Source of the DNA: Cellulomonas sp. P24 | Lineage (GTDB): Bacteria; Actinomycetota; Actinomycetes; Actinomycetales; Cellulomonadaceae | DNA: 64,000 nucleotides | NCBI RefSeq assembly: GCF_024704385.1 | Contig: NZ_JAJDFX010000002.1 | Span: 3,968,001 to 4,032,000 of the forward strand | Direction: 5' to 3' | In this document: piece by piece, positions 51,430-60,680 of the stretch | How positions within the stretch are numbered: the stretch's first letter is position 1 | Layout of the letters: each line of letters starts with the position of its first letter | Position numbers and translations under genes: made by a program | Notes under the pieces: model-generated | Database searches by the model: none | Told to the model about the DNA's origin: nothing | What the model saw: only the letters and a program-made list of their open reading frames with translations

Positions 51430-52393
51430 CACCCTCGTCGTCGCGCGCAAAGAGCTCCTGGACCTGCGCCGCAGCCGCCTCCTGCTCGTCCTGCTCGGAT
51501 TCCTGGCCGTAGCCGCGACCGTTTCCGTGCTCGTCCAGGCGGCCCAGTTCCGCGTCAGCATCGACCAGTACCACCAATACGTCGCCGCGCTGCGTGCCTC
51601 CAGCAGCACCCTCACCGCCGCACCACCCCAGCTGTTCCCCCTGCAGCTGCTGCGCGGAAGCGTCGAGTACATCGAGGTCATCGGCGCCCTGTTCGCGATC
51701 GTCGCCGGGTACGGAGTCATCGCCAAGGAGAAGCAGCGCGCCACCATCGAGCTGCTGTTCACCCGCCCCGTGGGTCCCCACGCCGTCGCCGGAGGCAAGG
51801 TCCTCGCACTGGCGAGCGCATGGCTGGTCGCGGTCGGCGGCATCCTGGTCGCGGTCACCCTCGCGCTCGTGCTGGTCGGCAACGCACCCCTGCAACCGGT
51901 CGATCTCGCCCGACTGGCCCTGACAGGTGCAGCGGCCTGGTTCTACCTGGTGCTGTGGAGCTGCCTGGCGATGGCCATGGCATCGGTGACCCGCAGACCG
52001 ACCACGGGACTGATCATCGTCTTGGTCCTGTGGCTGGTGGTCGTCCTCGTCGTCCCCCAGATCGGCGACACGATGGACCCCGACAACCAGGTCCCCGGCG
52101 GGCTCTTCAAGAGCCTGCAGATCGCCAAGGCCGACGAGCACGCCGTGATGGCGCACTTCGCCTCCTACGACGCGGTCCGCAACGGACTCGAGCTGTCCTC
52201 CGTCACCAAGCACGTCGAACGGCTCACGTTCGCCCTGCTCGGCATCAAGGACACCTTCAACCAGCTCCCCGTCGCCCAGGTCCTGACCAAGACCCTCGCG
52301 AACTCCCTGTCGCTGCTGGCCGGGTTCGCCCTGGCCACCGGCTTCGCCGTCCTCGCCACCACCCGTCGCACTCTCCTTCGGAGGCAGTCATGA
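51422..52393 (+). CDS. ABC-2-type permease 2
   Basis: The 323-residue protein has a GTG start after AGGAGAGAC. It has about six helices and a large loop between helices 1 and 2. GVIAKEKQRATIELLFTRPV is the conserved NosY-like motif. It forms the second membrane half of the exporter and overlaps the lipoprotein gene by ATGA. Confidence 0.85.
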   Translation: MTSTLVVARKELLDLRRSRLLLVLLGFLAVAATVSVLVQAAQFRVSIDQYHQYVAALRASSSTLTAAPPQLFPLQLLRGSVEYIEVIGALFAIVAGYGVIAKEKQRATIELLFTRPVGPHAVAGGKVLALASAWLVAVGGILVAVTLALVLVGNAPLQPVDLARLALTGAAAWFYLVLWSCLAMAMASVTRRPTTGLIIVLVLWLVVVLVVPQIGDTMDPDNQVPGGLFKSLQIAKADEHAVMAHFASYDAVRNGLELSSVTKHVERLTFALLGIKDTFNQLPVAQVLTKTLANSLSLLAGFALATGFAVLATTRRTLLRRQS

Positions 52394-52938
52394 ACCGCAC
52401 CGCCATCGTCGCCATCGCCACCCTCAGCGGTGCCCTGCTCCTGGCAGGGTGCGGATCCTCGCCCACACCACTGACGTTCACCTCGGGTCCTGCGTCGGTG
52501 GTGCTGCCGGTATCCAGCGACCCGATCGTGAACACCGCCACCGCACCCACCCTGTCGATCACCTACGCCGCAGCCGAGAACAACATCGACCAGACCACGA
52601 ACAAGAACATCGCCGACCGCCTGGAGCTGACCCTAAAGAACACCGGCACGACCCCACTGACCGGGTTCGAGGTCTACTACACGATGACCGACACCAAGAC
52701 CGGAAAGTCCGAGGCCTACTACGAGAAGCTCACCGGACTGATCCTGTCCGCCGGACAGTCTTCGACGGTGTACTTCGACAACAAGACCGACCCCGGGCAC
52801 TACCCCGAGAACACCTTCAGCATCTACCGGACGTCGAACAATCAGGTCGACTTCGCCATCCAGGTCTCCGCCACCGGTGCCAAGATCGCCACCGCCACCG
52901 CCACGAAGTCCCCCGGAACCGGTGAGAAGGTCGACTGA
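52390..52938 (+). CDS. Lipoprotein of the exporter operon
   Basis: The 182-residue protein has a lipoprotein signal peptide with lipobox LLLAGC (Cys about 20). The mature part looks like a beta-sandwich: LSITYAAAENNIDQTT, RLELTLKNTGTTPLTGFEVY and STVYFDNKTDPGHYPENTFS. Its role with the exporter is unknown; it may bind the substrate or shield the membrane. The family name is not recognised. Confidence 0.8.
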   Translation: MNRTAIVAIATLSGALLLAGCGSSPTPLTFTSGPASVVLPVSSDPIVNTATAPTLSITYAAAENNIDQTTNKNIADRLELTLKNTGTTPLTGFEVYYTMTDTKTGKSEAYYEKLTGLILSAGQSSTVYFDNKTDPGHYPENTFSIYRTSNNQVDFAIQVSATGAKIATATATKSPGTGEKVD

Positions 52939-52982
52939 CCCATGACACCCGGGGAGCATCGCGCATCGAGGATGATGGCCGC

Positions 52983-53663
52983 ATGAGGGTCCTGGTCGTC
53001 GAGGACGACGTCCGCCTGGCAGACGTCGTGCGCCGGGCGCTGGGCGAGGCCGGATACGCGGTCGACGTCGCCCATACCGGACCAACCGCCCTGGAGGCCT
53101 TCGAGATCGAGACCTACGACCTGGTCATCCTCGACCTGATGCTCCCCGGCACCCCGGGGGGCGGCATGGAGGTCTGCCGCCAGATCCGCACCACCAGCAC
53201 CGACGTGCCCGTCCTGATGCTCACGGCACTGGACTCACCCCGCACCAAGGTCCAAGGCCTGGACGCCGGAGCCGACGACTACCTCGTCAAACCGTTCCAC
53301 CTGGCCGAGCTCCTCGCCCGCGTACGGGCCCTGATGAGACGCGCACCCCGGGCAGACCCACCGGTCCTGCACGCCCAGGGCGTCGCCCTGGACCCCGCAA
53401 CCCGCAGCGCCACCCGAGCCGGGCAGCGGATTCCCCTCACCGCCAAGGAGTACGCGGTCCTGGAGTACCTGCTGCGCAACGCCGGTCACGTGGTCAGCTC
53501 CACCCAGCTCATCGACCACGCCTGGGACGCGAACTACCAGGGGATGAGCAACGTCGTGCAGACCTACATCCGCTACCTGCGCGTCAAGCTCGCCCAACCC
53601 GGGCTGCCGGACGTCATCGAGACCCGGCGCGGCTACGGCTACCTGATCGCGGCCGACTCATGA
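52983..53663 (+). CDS. OmpR-family response regulator, system 2
   Basis: This 226-residue protein has its phospho-acceptor Asp in YDLVILDLMLPGTPGGGME, with a slightly extended loop, and Lys in YLVKPFHLAEL. The winged-helix domain ends IETRRGYGYLI. It starts 45 bp after the lipoprotein gene and overlaps the kinase by ATGA. It probably controls the exporter operon or is controlled with it. Confidence 0.9.
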   Translation: MRVLVVEDDVRLADVVRRALGEAGYAVDVAHTGPTALEAFEIETYDLVILDLMLPGTPGGGMEVCRQIRTTSTDVPVLMLTALDSPRTKVQGLDAGADDYLVKPFHLAELLARVRALMRRAPRADPPVLHAQGVALDPATRSATRAGQRIPLTAKEYAVLEYLLRNAGHVVSSTQLIDHAWDANYQGMSNVVQTYIRYLRVKLAQPGLPDVIETRRGYGYLIAADS

Positions 53664-54625
53664 TCGTGCGCCGGACCGTCCTGCGACTCACCCTCACCTA
53701 CACGGCGATCCAGCTCAGTTTGTACGCCCTGGTCGCCATCGGGGTGTACGCGTTCGTCACCGGCACGTTCGACTACGACTCCGTCCGCGGGGACGGGACC
53801 GCCGCCGTCACCGGGGTCGACGCCGGGTTCGCGCACCTGCGTACTGGGCTCGTCCTGTGCTTCGCCGTGCTCGCCGTCGTCGTCCCCTTCCTCAGCTACG
53901 CCATGGCCCGGCGCGCCCTGCGCCCACTGCAGGCCAGCTACACCGCCCAGCAACGGTTCGTCGATGACGCCTCACACGAGTTCCGCACCCCGTTGAGCAT
54001 CCTGCAGGCCGAAATCGAGCTCGCACTGAGCCGCCCACGCACCCCCGCGGAGTACGTGCGAGTCCTGGACGACGCACTGGACGAAGTCGCCGGGCTCACC
54101 ACCCTCACCGGGGACCTCCTGCTCCTCGCCCGCGGCTCATCGGCCGAGCTGTCCGAGGCGTTCGAGGTCCTCTCCCTCGCCTCCGTTGCCAGAGCGGCCC
54201 TCGCGCGAGCGGGTCAGAGCGGGCCCGACCGGCCCACCGCGACGATCCAGGACACCGACGACGTGCTCGTCACCGGCTCACACGAGCTCCTCGCCCGCGC
54301 CGTGGGAAACCTCATCGATAACGCCATCCGGCACACCCCGACCACCGGCACCATCACCATCACGCTCACCCACGGCCCCGACACCGCCACGATCCGCGTC
54401 ACCGACACCGGAACCGGCATGTCGCCCGACGAGCAACGACGTGCCTTCGACCGGTTCTGGCGCGCCGACGAAGCCCGCTCCCAACCCGGGCACGGCCTCG
54501 GACTGCCCCTGGTCCAACAGATCGCCACCGCACACCGCGGCCACGCCACCCTCACCGACACCCCAGGCGGCGGAACCACCGCCTCCCTGGTCCTGCCCCG
54601 CCACACCCGACCGAATGAGCTGTAG
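53660..54625 (+). CDS. Sensor histidine kinase, system 2
   Basis: The 321-residue kinase is short. TM1 (about 10-32), an external loop of only ~25 residues and TM2 (about 55-80) suggest intramembrane sensing. The H box is RFVDDASHEFRTPLSI; the N/G boxes are NLIDNAIRH, VTDTGTGMSP and GHGLGLPLV. Kinases with such tiny loops often sense antimicrobial peptides through a partner ABC transporter, which fits the neighbouring exporter. Confidence 0.9.
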   Translation: MIVRRTVLRLTLTYTAIQLSLYALVAIGVYAFVTGTFDYDSVRGDGTAAVTGVDAGFAHLRTGLVLCFAVLAVVVPFLSYAMARRALRPLQASYTAQQRFVDDASHEFRTPLSILQAEIELALSRPRTPAEYVRVLDDALDEVAGLTTLTGDLLLLARGSSAELSEAFEVLSLASVARAALARAGQSGPDRPTATIQDTDDVLVTGSHELLARAVGNLIDNAIRHTPTTGTITITLTHGPDTATIRVTDTGTGMSPDEQRRAFDRFWRADEARSQPGHGLGLPLVQQIATAHRGHATLTDTPGGGTTASLVLPRHTRPNEL

Positions 54626-54824
54626 CCTCTCCGGCGCTGACCGCTTCCGGCCGCAGACCCCGCCTCGATGCTCCGAATGCGACATCGGATAGCGCGATGC
54701 CACGACGACGAAGACGCTGTCCACACGCCACTCGCGACTGTCGAACCGAAGGGCGATCGCCGTGATCGCTCATGCGGTGGGCTTCGGACACGCAGCGATC
54801 TGCGGACCGCGGCAATCGGGCTCA

Positions 54825-56165
54825 TCACGGACGAGGGTGAAATCGCGGTCCAGACCCGCCGGTCTCTAGCAGCGATCTGGCGATGTAGTTGGCGAGGTTG
54901 CGGAAGCCGAGGGCGGAGCCGCGCAGGTGGTCGAGGCGCCCGTTGATCGCCTCGGTCGGTCCGTTGCCGGTGCGGGGTCGGGCGACGTAGGCCAGGACGT
55001 CGGCCGCGCACTTCTTCAGGGTCCGGCCAAGGGCGATGAGTTCGGTGAGGGCAGCGCGGACGCCGCGGCTCAGCGGGTCGATGAGGTTGCTCGTGAGCTG
55101 CTGGCCCTCGGCGCGGTCGGGTTCGCGGTGGGCACCGATCATGCGCCGGTGGATGCCCCGGGTGGCCTCGACCTGGACATGCTCGTCGACGCCGAACAGG
55201 GCGTTCAGCCGCTGATGCTGATGCTGACGGTTGGTGAGCAGGTCGGCGCCGGTGTGCAGGGTCTGGCGGGCGTGGTGGAGCTGGTCACCGGCGCGGCCGC
55301 GGTGGCCGTGGAGGTCTTGCTGGACGCGGCGCCGGCAGCGGTCCAAGGCGTCGCCGGCGAGGCGGACGACGTGGAACGGGACCATGACCGCGGTCGCTTC
55401 GGGCAGTTCCTCTGTGGTGGCGGTCCTGAAGCAGGTGAACCCGGCCATCGCGACGACCTCCACGTCTTCGCGCCTGCTCGTAGGGCGGTCGGCGAGCCAG
55501 GTCATGAACGCCCGCTTGGAGCGGCCCGGGACCATGTCCAGCAGGCGGCAGGGTCCGGTGCCGTCGCGGATCGGGGTGAGATCGATGATCACGGTGACCT
55601 TGTCGCCGCGGCGGGTGTGGCGCCACACGTGCTCGTCGACCCCGATCACCGCGACGCCGCCCAAGCGCGCGGCGCCGTCGATCAGGCCCCGGCGGCCCTC
55701 GGCCAGGACCGCGTCGTTGGCTGTCTTCCACGAGACCGCTGACGCTTCGGCGATCCGGGCGACCATGAGGTGACCGACCACCAGCCCTTCAGACACCTGG
55801 CGAAGCGCCCGACGGGACCGCTTGGCGCGTGGATCGGCAGCCGCCGTGGTGTCCTGGCGCCAGACGTGACCGCACCCGGTGCACCGGTGGCGGCGGACCG
55901 TGACCAGCAGGGTCGTCGGGCGCCAGCCCAGCGGCTCGTGGGCCAGCTCGCGCGTGACCGTGTCCCGGACGCTGCCCTCGCAGCGACGGCGCCGGCACCA
56001 CTGGTCCGGCTCGGTGACCCTGCAGGCCGGCGCCGCTCGGTCCGGCTCGAGGCGCTGCCCGAGGACCTCCGAGCCGAGCTCGTCCAGGCGGGCGAGCGTG
56101 GTCAGGTCAGGCCAGGCGAAGGTAGTCAGGCACGTCGAGGTCTTCCCGATGGGCAGTGTGAGAAC
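54825..56165 (-). pseudogene. ISL3-family transposase, decayed
   Basis: The frame is open for about 447 codons and clearly ISL3-like: zinc-finger region CTGCGHVWR, IGVDEHVWRHTRRGDK, RTLKKCAADVLAY and TEAINGRLDHLRGSALGFRN. Key positions look damaged. The block that reads MDPFH in relatives is MVPFHVVRL here, and the MDGF-type block is MAGFTCF. The expected GTG start is GTT at 56163-56165. Relatives are recalled, not searched. GGCTC-starting imperfect repeats near 54819 and 56254 may be the IS ends. Confidence 0.7.
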
Positions 56166-56288
56166 TCCTACCCTCGGGAGACCTCGACCTCCACCTGGTG
56201 GCCGAGCCGCCGCCCCTCGATCGCGATGTGACGAAGAGCCGCGCCCTGGGATGACGGTGGCAGTGCCGCAACAGCGCAAGATGGAGGC

Positions 56289-56591
56289 ATGCGCATCCAA
56301 CTGCTCTACTTCGACGATTGCCCCAACTGGCAGGTAGCCGACACGCGCCTCCGCGAAGCGCTCGAGACCCTGGGCCGCCCAGTCGAGGTGGAGAAGGTCC
56401 TCGTGACCACCCCCGAGCAAGCCGAGCACTGGGGCTTCCACGGCTCCCCGTCAGTCCTCATCGACGGCGAGGACCCCTTCGCCCAGCCAGGCGCGTCGGT
56501 CGGACTCTCGTGCCGGCTCTACCGGACACCGCAGGGCGTCGGTGGCTCCCCCACGGTGGACCAGCTGGTCGAGGTCCTCTCCCGCGCATAG
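56289..56591 (+). CDS. Thioredoxin-like DF-family protein
   Basis: A 100-residue protein opening MRIQLLYFDDCPNWQVADTR. The YFxxCPNW motif and the GSPSVLIDGEDPF block are typical of the small thioredoxin-like proteins often found in mercury or arsenic operons. One cysteine is at the active-site position and a second in VGLSCRLYRTP. The function is not established; a redox or metal-handling role is probable. It stands alone next to the decayed ISL3 gene. Confidence 0.75.
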   Translation: MRIQLLYFDDCPNWQVADTRLREALETLGRPVEVEKVLVTTPEQAEHWGFHGSPSVLIDGEDPFAQPGASVGLSCRLYRTPQGVGGSPTVDQLVEVLSRA

Positions 56592-56743
56592 CGTCTCGTC
56601 GCAGCGACCGGTCAGAAGGCTCCGCCTCCACTTACACCCTCAACCGCGAAGAGCCGGCAATCGGTCGGCCTCGGACGAGACGCGCTGATCCGTGGACGCC
56701 ACCGATTCGACCCCGTGGGGCCGTCAGCAGCACCACAGCCGGG

Positions 56744-58249
56744 CTACTCGCAGCCGTTCCACTCCCGCGCCCGTTGGCTCGTGCTCGCGGTACGGTCACC
56801 TGCGGATCCTGGGTCCTTCCGGCGCGCCGGGACTCGTGCGCTCACCACCGTTCCCCCAGTGGGTCCGGGTCGGACCGTGAAACTCCCGTCAAGAAGACTG
56901 AGGCGTTCGCGCATGCCCGGAATCCCGAGACCTCCGGTCTGGGTCGGCAACCGAGAGGTCGTGTCGACGCCGACACCGTCATCGATGACGCTCAGCGTGA
57001 TGTCCGCCCCGAACCTCAGATGCACCACGGCGTGGTCTGCGTGCGCATGCCTCACGGAATTGCTCAACGCCTCTTGCGTGACTCGAAAGAGTGTCAGCTC
57101 TGTCTGTGCAGGCAGCCGGATCTCGGTGCCGTGGACGCGGACCTCGACGGGGAGCTTGCACCGTTCTTGCACCTCGGCCGCCAGGTGCTTGAGTGCCGCG
57201 ACGATGCCCAGGTCGTCGAGCACGGGCGGTCGAAGCCCACGGATCACCTTGCGCAACGCCGCCACGACCGCATCGGCCAGCTCGCTGTCACGGCGTACCT
57301 GGGCTGCCGCGTCGGCAGGAAGACTCGCCGCATCAGCCAGCTCACCGAGCGACCGCACGAGGAACATCAGCGTCTGGAGCGGATCGTCATGCAGCTCCCG
57401 AGCCAGGCGACGTCGCTCCTCCTCCTGCACGGTCAGCAATCGCGCGGTGTAGTCACGCTGTTCCTCCTGCCGATGCCGTTCATGGGTCACGTCGGTGAGT
57501 TCGACCTGGGTGGTTTGCGTGTCCGTCGTCAACGAAACCAGGCGGGTGCTCTTGATGTACCAGTGCGGCACGCCGAGCGGATCGGTGAGCGAGAAGGGCT
57601 CTGTCGCCTCGGCCCCCGCCTGCTCGACGGCGGGCAGAGGTAGCTGTGTCAGCGCGCGACCACGGGTGTCACCGAACAACGCCCGGGCAGCCGCGTTCGC
57701 CTCGGAGACGATTCCCGAGCCGTCGACGATCAGCAGCGGGTCTCGCTGCTGCTCGAAGAGCGCGCGATAGCGCCTCTGAGCGATCTCGCTCGACCGCAGG
57801 GCAGCTTCGGCACGGCGACGGGCACGGAGCTCGCGCTCGACCCGTTGGCCGACGACGATCGCGACGGCATTGACCACGAGAAGGACGCTCACCTCGATCC
57901 ACGCCTTGCGCAGATCGTCTGCATGTTCCATCGCGACGTCGGGGACCATCAGGAAGGTGGCCCACAGTGACGTGGCGACGGCGCCGCGCACACCAAAGTT
58001 CAAAGCCGCGTAGATGACGGGGACAAGAAGCAGAATGGCGGTGATCGACGGCGGATACCCCAGCGGAAGACGCGCTCGAAGATCGTCGAGAAAGCCGACG
58101 TGGAACACGGCAACCGCAGCGACACCCGCCTGGACGATCCAGAACTGCATCCGGTGAATAGGTGGCCGCAAGCCCCACAGCCGCCCGAGAACGCGTCGCC
58201 GCGTCACGGCCAACTTGCTGGTCAGCCGGATGGCGTCAGCCGCGGACAT
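56744..58249 (-). CDS. NarL-type sensor histidine kinase with PAS domain
   Basis: The 501-residue protein has four N-terminal membrane helices (about 35-130; MASE-like), a PAS domain (about 155-265; ALFEQQRDPLLIVDGSG), a HisKA_3 dimerisation domain with H in EEERRRLARELHDDPLQTL, and HATPase_c (VTQEALSNSVRHAHADH, DDGVGVD, GGLGIPGMRERL). A polar tail of about 30 residues ends it. It overlaps the regulator gene by 14 bp. The signal is unknown; the redox module next door is a likely target. Confidence 0.9.
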   Translation of the reverse strand: MSAADAIRLTSKLAVTRRRVLGRLWGLRPPIHRMQFWIVQAGVAAVAVFHVGFLDDLRARLPLGYPPSITAILLLVPVIYAALNFGVRGAVATSLWATFLMVPDVAMEHADDLRKAWIEVSVLLVVNAVAIVVGQRVERELRARRRAEAALRSSEIAQRRYRALFEQQRDPLLIVDGSGIVSEANAAARALFGDTRGRALTQLPLPAVEQAGAEATEPFSLTDPLGVPHWYIKSTRLVSLTTDTQTTQVELTDVTHERHRQEEQRDYTARLLTVQEEERRRLARELHDDPLQTLMFLVRSLGELADAASLPADAAAQVRRDSELADAVVAALRKVIRGLRPPVLDDLGIVAALKHLAAEVQERCKLPVEVRVHGTEIRLPAQTELTLFRVTQEALSNSVRHAHADHAVVHLRFGADITLSVIDDGVGVDTTSRLPTQTGGLGIPGMRERLSLLDGSFTVRPGPTGGTVVSARVPARRKDPGSAGDRTASTSQRAREWNGCE

Positions 58250-58886
58250 CGCCCACCGTCACCAGCTTCAGCGTCAGCGCGCGAACGATCGCCTCAGATC
58301 GTGAGCCCACGCCCAGCTTGGCGTAGAGGTTGTTGCAGTGGCGTTCAACGGTCCGAGGGCTGATGAACAGCCGCGTGGCGACCTCCTTGTTGTGCAGACC
58401 CGACACGAGTAGCGAGAGGACCTCCAGCTCCCGATCGGTGAGCTCGGATCGGGTGTCGACCCGGCGGCCACTGAGCACCCGCGCGGCCAGGCCCGCCTGA
58501 AGAACGGTCGCACCGTCGGCGACGGCACGGATGGCGTCGACGAGCTCCCGCCCCGGCGCGGTCTTGCGGATGTACCCGGTCGCGCCGGCCTCCAGAGCAC
58601 CGCGCACGTACTCGTCTTCGTCATAGCCGGTCACCATGAGCACACGAACGTCCGGATGATGCGTGTGGATGCGTCGCGTCGATTCCACACCACTCATGCC
58701 GGGAAGCCCGATGTCCATGAGCACGACGTCGGGCCGCTGCTGGTTGACGATGCTCATCGCTACCTCGCCGGAGTGGGCCTCGCCGACGACGAGCAGATCG
58801 GTGTGCTGGGCGAGGATCTGACGCGTGCCGTCCCGGTGGAGCGCATGGTCGTCCACCACGACGACCCGGATCGGCGGCTGATGCAC
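58236..58886 (-). CDS. NarL/FixJ-family response regulator
   Basis: The 216-residue protein has a receiver (VVVVDDHALHRDGTR, Asp in PDVVLMDIGLPGMSG, Lys in YIRKTAPG) and a LuxR-type HTH (LTDRELEVLSLLVSGLHNKE, FISPRTVERHCNNLYAKLGV). It is encoded upstream of its kinase and divergent from the cupredoxin gene at 59114, whose promoter lies in the shared 230 bp. Confidence 0.92.
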   Translation of the reverse strand: MHQPPIRVVVVDDHALHRDGTRQILAQHTDLLVVGEAHSGEVAMSIVNQQRPDVVLMDIGLPGMSGVESTRRIHTHHPDVRVLMVTGYDEDEYVRGALEAGATGYIRKTAPGRELVDAIRAVADGATVLQAGLAARVLSGRRVDTRSELTDRELEVLSLLVSGLHNKEVATRLFISPRTVERHCNNLYAKLGVGSRSEAIVRALTLKLVTVGDVRG

Positions 58887-59113
58887 AGGTCGACGCTACG
58901 CCTCAGTCGCTCGACGGCGATGGCGGCAATCACCCATCCGCGTGGGTGGAAACCGCCATCGGGGTGCGCGAAGTGCACCGCCAACGTGCGTGGGAACGCC
59001 CTGGTGACGCCAACCGGGGCACCCGACCATGGTCCCGGACGCGGTGATCCCCCAGCGGGCTCACCGGGGTTGCCGATCGCTGAGCTGCGATCCTGACGAA
59101 ACGGAGACGGACT

Positions 59114-59791
59114 GTGAGACTGGTTGGATCATCGGGAAGATCGGGTCGTGCCCGCCTGACGCGGGGCCTGCTCGTCGGAGCTGTCGCGGGAACCGTGGCC
59201 GTGACGACCGCAGCGTGCGGCGGCAGCGCCGCCGGTCAGACCGCGCCGGCCGCAACGTCGTCCGCCGCTGGTCATGCCCCCGCCGCCGCGTCGGCAAACG
59301 TGGCCATGACGCTGCAGCTCGATGCGGATTCAGGGCCCGACGGCTGGGTCACCCACAAGGCGGGTTGGCCGCGCTACGTCGCCGGTGACGGCACGAGCGT
59401 TCCGACCGACTTCAAGGGCAACTTCGCCCTGCCCGCGAACACCACCGTGACCCTCACGATCGCCGCGCACGACGACATGCTCAGTGCGCTTCCCGACGGC
59501 TCGACCTACAACACGGTCGCGGGCGGAACCGAGACGGTCGACGGCAAGACCGTCACCACCATCGCGAACACACAGATCGCCCACACGATCACGGTCCCGA
59601 GCCTCGGGATCAACATCCCGATCCCGATGGCGCCGGAGAAGGGGACGACCACGGTGACCTTCACCTTCAAGACCGGTGCCGCCGGCACCTACGCCTGGCG
59701 CTGCCTGACCCCGTGCGGTGACGGGACGGACGGCATGGGCGGCGCGATGGCGACCACCGGCTGGATGAAGGGCACGTTCACGGTCGCCTGA
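59114..59791 (+). CDS. Cupredoxin-like lipoprotein
   Basis: The 225-residue protein has a GTG start with GGAGA upstream. A signal peptide ends in a lipobox-like TTAAC (Cys about 35), followed by an Ala-rich linker and a beta-rich cupredoxin domain. NTQIAHTITVPSLG supplies a His. The metal loop YAWRCLTPCGDGTDGMGGAM has C-x3-C and methionines like CuA/COX2 sites, but lacks the histidine that normally follows the second Cys. It probably carries electrons outside the membrane; copper content is uncertain. Confidence 0.75.
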   Translation: MRLVGSSGRSGRARLTRGLLVGAVAGTVAVTTAACGGSAAGQTAPAATSSAAGHAPAAASANVAMTLQLDADSGPDGWVTHKAGWPRYVAGDGTSVPTDFKGNFALPANTTVTLTIAAHDDMLSALPDGSTYNTVAGGTETVDGKTVTTIANTQIAHTITVPSLGINIPIPMAPEKGTTTVTFTFKTGAAGTYAWRCLTPCGDGTDGMGGAMATTGWMKGTFTVA

Positions 59792-59837
59792 GCAGGCCGA
59801 CCGCCGGACAGCTGGACAGCACCAGAAAGGAACGACC

Positions 59838-60680
59838 GTGGCGCGCACCAACAACCCGGAGGAGCAGGTTACTCCCGCTCCTCCGGGAGGGGACCAGGAG
59901 AGCCGGCCGACCTCGCTCAGCAGGCGTCAGCTCCTCACCAGGCTCGGAGCGCTGGGAATCGTGACAGCGGGGATCAGCGCCGGCTTCGACCTGCTGAGCT
60001 ACCGCGACGACGCCGAGGCGGCAACTCTCCCGGCCGCCGAGCACGCCTGGGTCATGGTCATCGACCTGCGTCACTGCGACGGTTGCGAGAGCTGCACCAT
60101 GGCATGCCAGCAACGACACCAGCTGCCGAAGGAACAGACCTGGATCAAGGTCTACCCGATGACCGACAGCGCCGGCGGCACATTCCACATGCCACGACCC
60201 TGCATGATGTGCGAGGACCCGCCATGCATGTACGTATGCCCCGTGGGCGCCACGTTCCGCACCGACACCGGTCTGGTCCTCGTCGACCAGAACGTCTGCA
60301 TCGGCTGCCGGACCTGCATGGCCGCGTGCCCCTACGAGGCGCGGTACTTCAACTGGACCGAGCCGGCGCCGGTCAAGCGCTTGCCCTTCCCACCCACACC
60401 TGAGATGCCGGTACCGCAGAAGGTCGGCACCGTCGGCAAGTGCGTGTTCTGCGCCGACCGCCTCCCTCACGGAGAGCTTCCTGCCTGCGTGTCGGGCTGC
60501 CCGATGGGCGCCCTGTACATCGGAGATCTGGTCACCGACGTCGCCACCAACAGCGTGGGACAGACCGTGCAGCTGTCGACCTTCCTGAAGGACAACGACG
60601 CCGTCCGATTCAAGGAGGAACTCGGAACGAACCCTCGCGTGTACTACATCCTCGGCCACGGCCAATCCATCGGGGCGTGA
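59838..60680 (+). CDS. Tat-exported ferredoxin subunit (NrfC/PsrB-like, four 4Fe-4S)
   Basis: The 280-residue protein has a twin-arginine signal (SLSRRQLLTRLGALGIVTAG). Four cysteine clusters follow: CDGCESCTMAC, CMMCEDPPCMYVCP, CIGCRTCMAACPY and CVFCADRL with CVSGCPMG. It matches DmsB/NrfC/PsrB electron-transfer subunits. No molybdopterin catalytic subunit is encoded in the visible part. It overlaps the NrfD gene by GTGA. It should pass electrons between the membrane quinone subunit and a periplasmic partner, perhaps the adjacent cupredoxins. Confidence 0.9.
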   Translation: MARTNNPEEQVTPAPPGGDQESRPTSLSRRQLLTRLGALGIVTAGISAGFDLLSYRDDAEAATLPAAEHAWVMVIDLRHCDGCESCTMACQQRHQLPKEQTWIKVYPMTDSAGGTFHMPRPCMMCEDPPCMYVCPVGATFRTDTGLVLVDQNVCIGCRTCMAACPYEARYFNWTEPAPVKRLPFPPTPEMPVPQKVGTVGKCVFCADRLPHGELPACVSGCPMGALYIGDLVTDVATNSVGQTVQLSTFLKDNDAVRFKEELGTNPRVYYILGHGQSIGA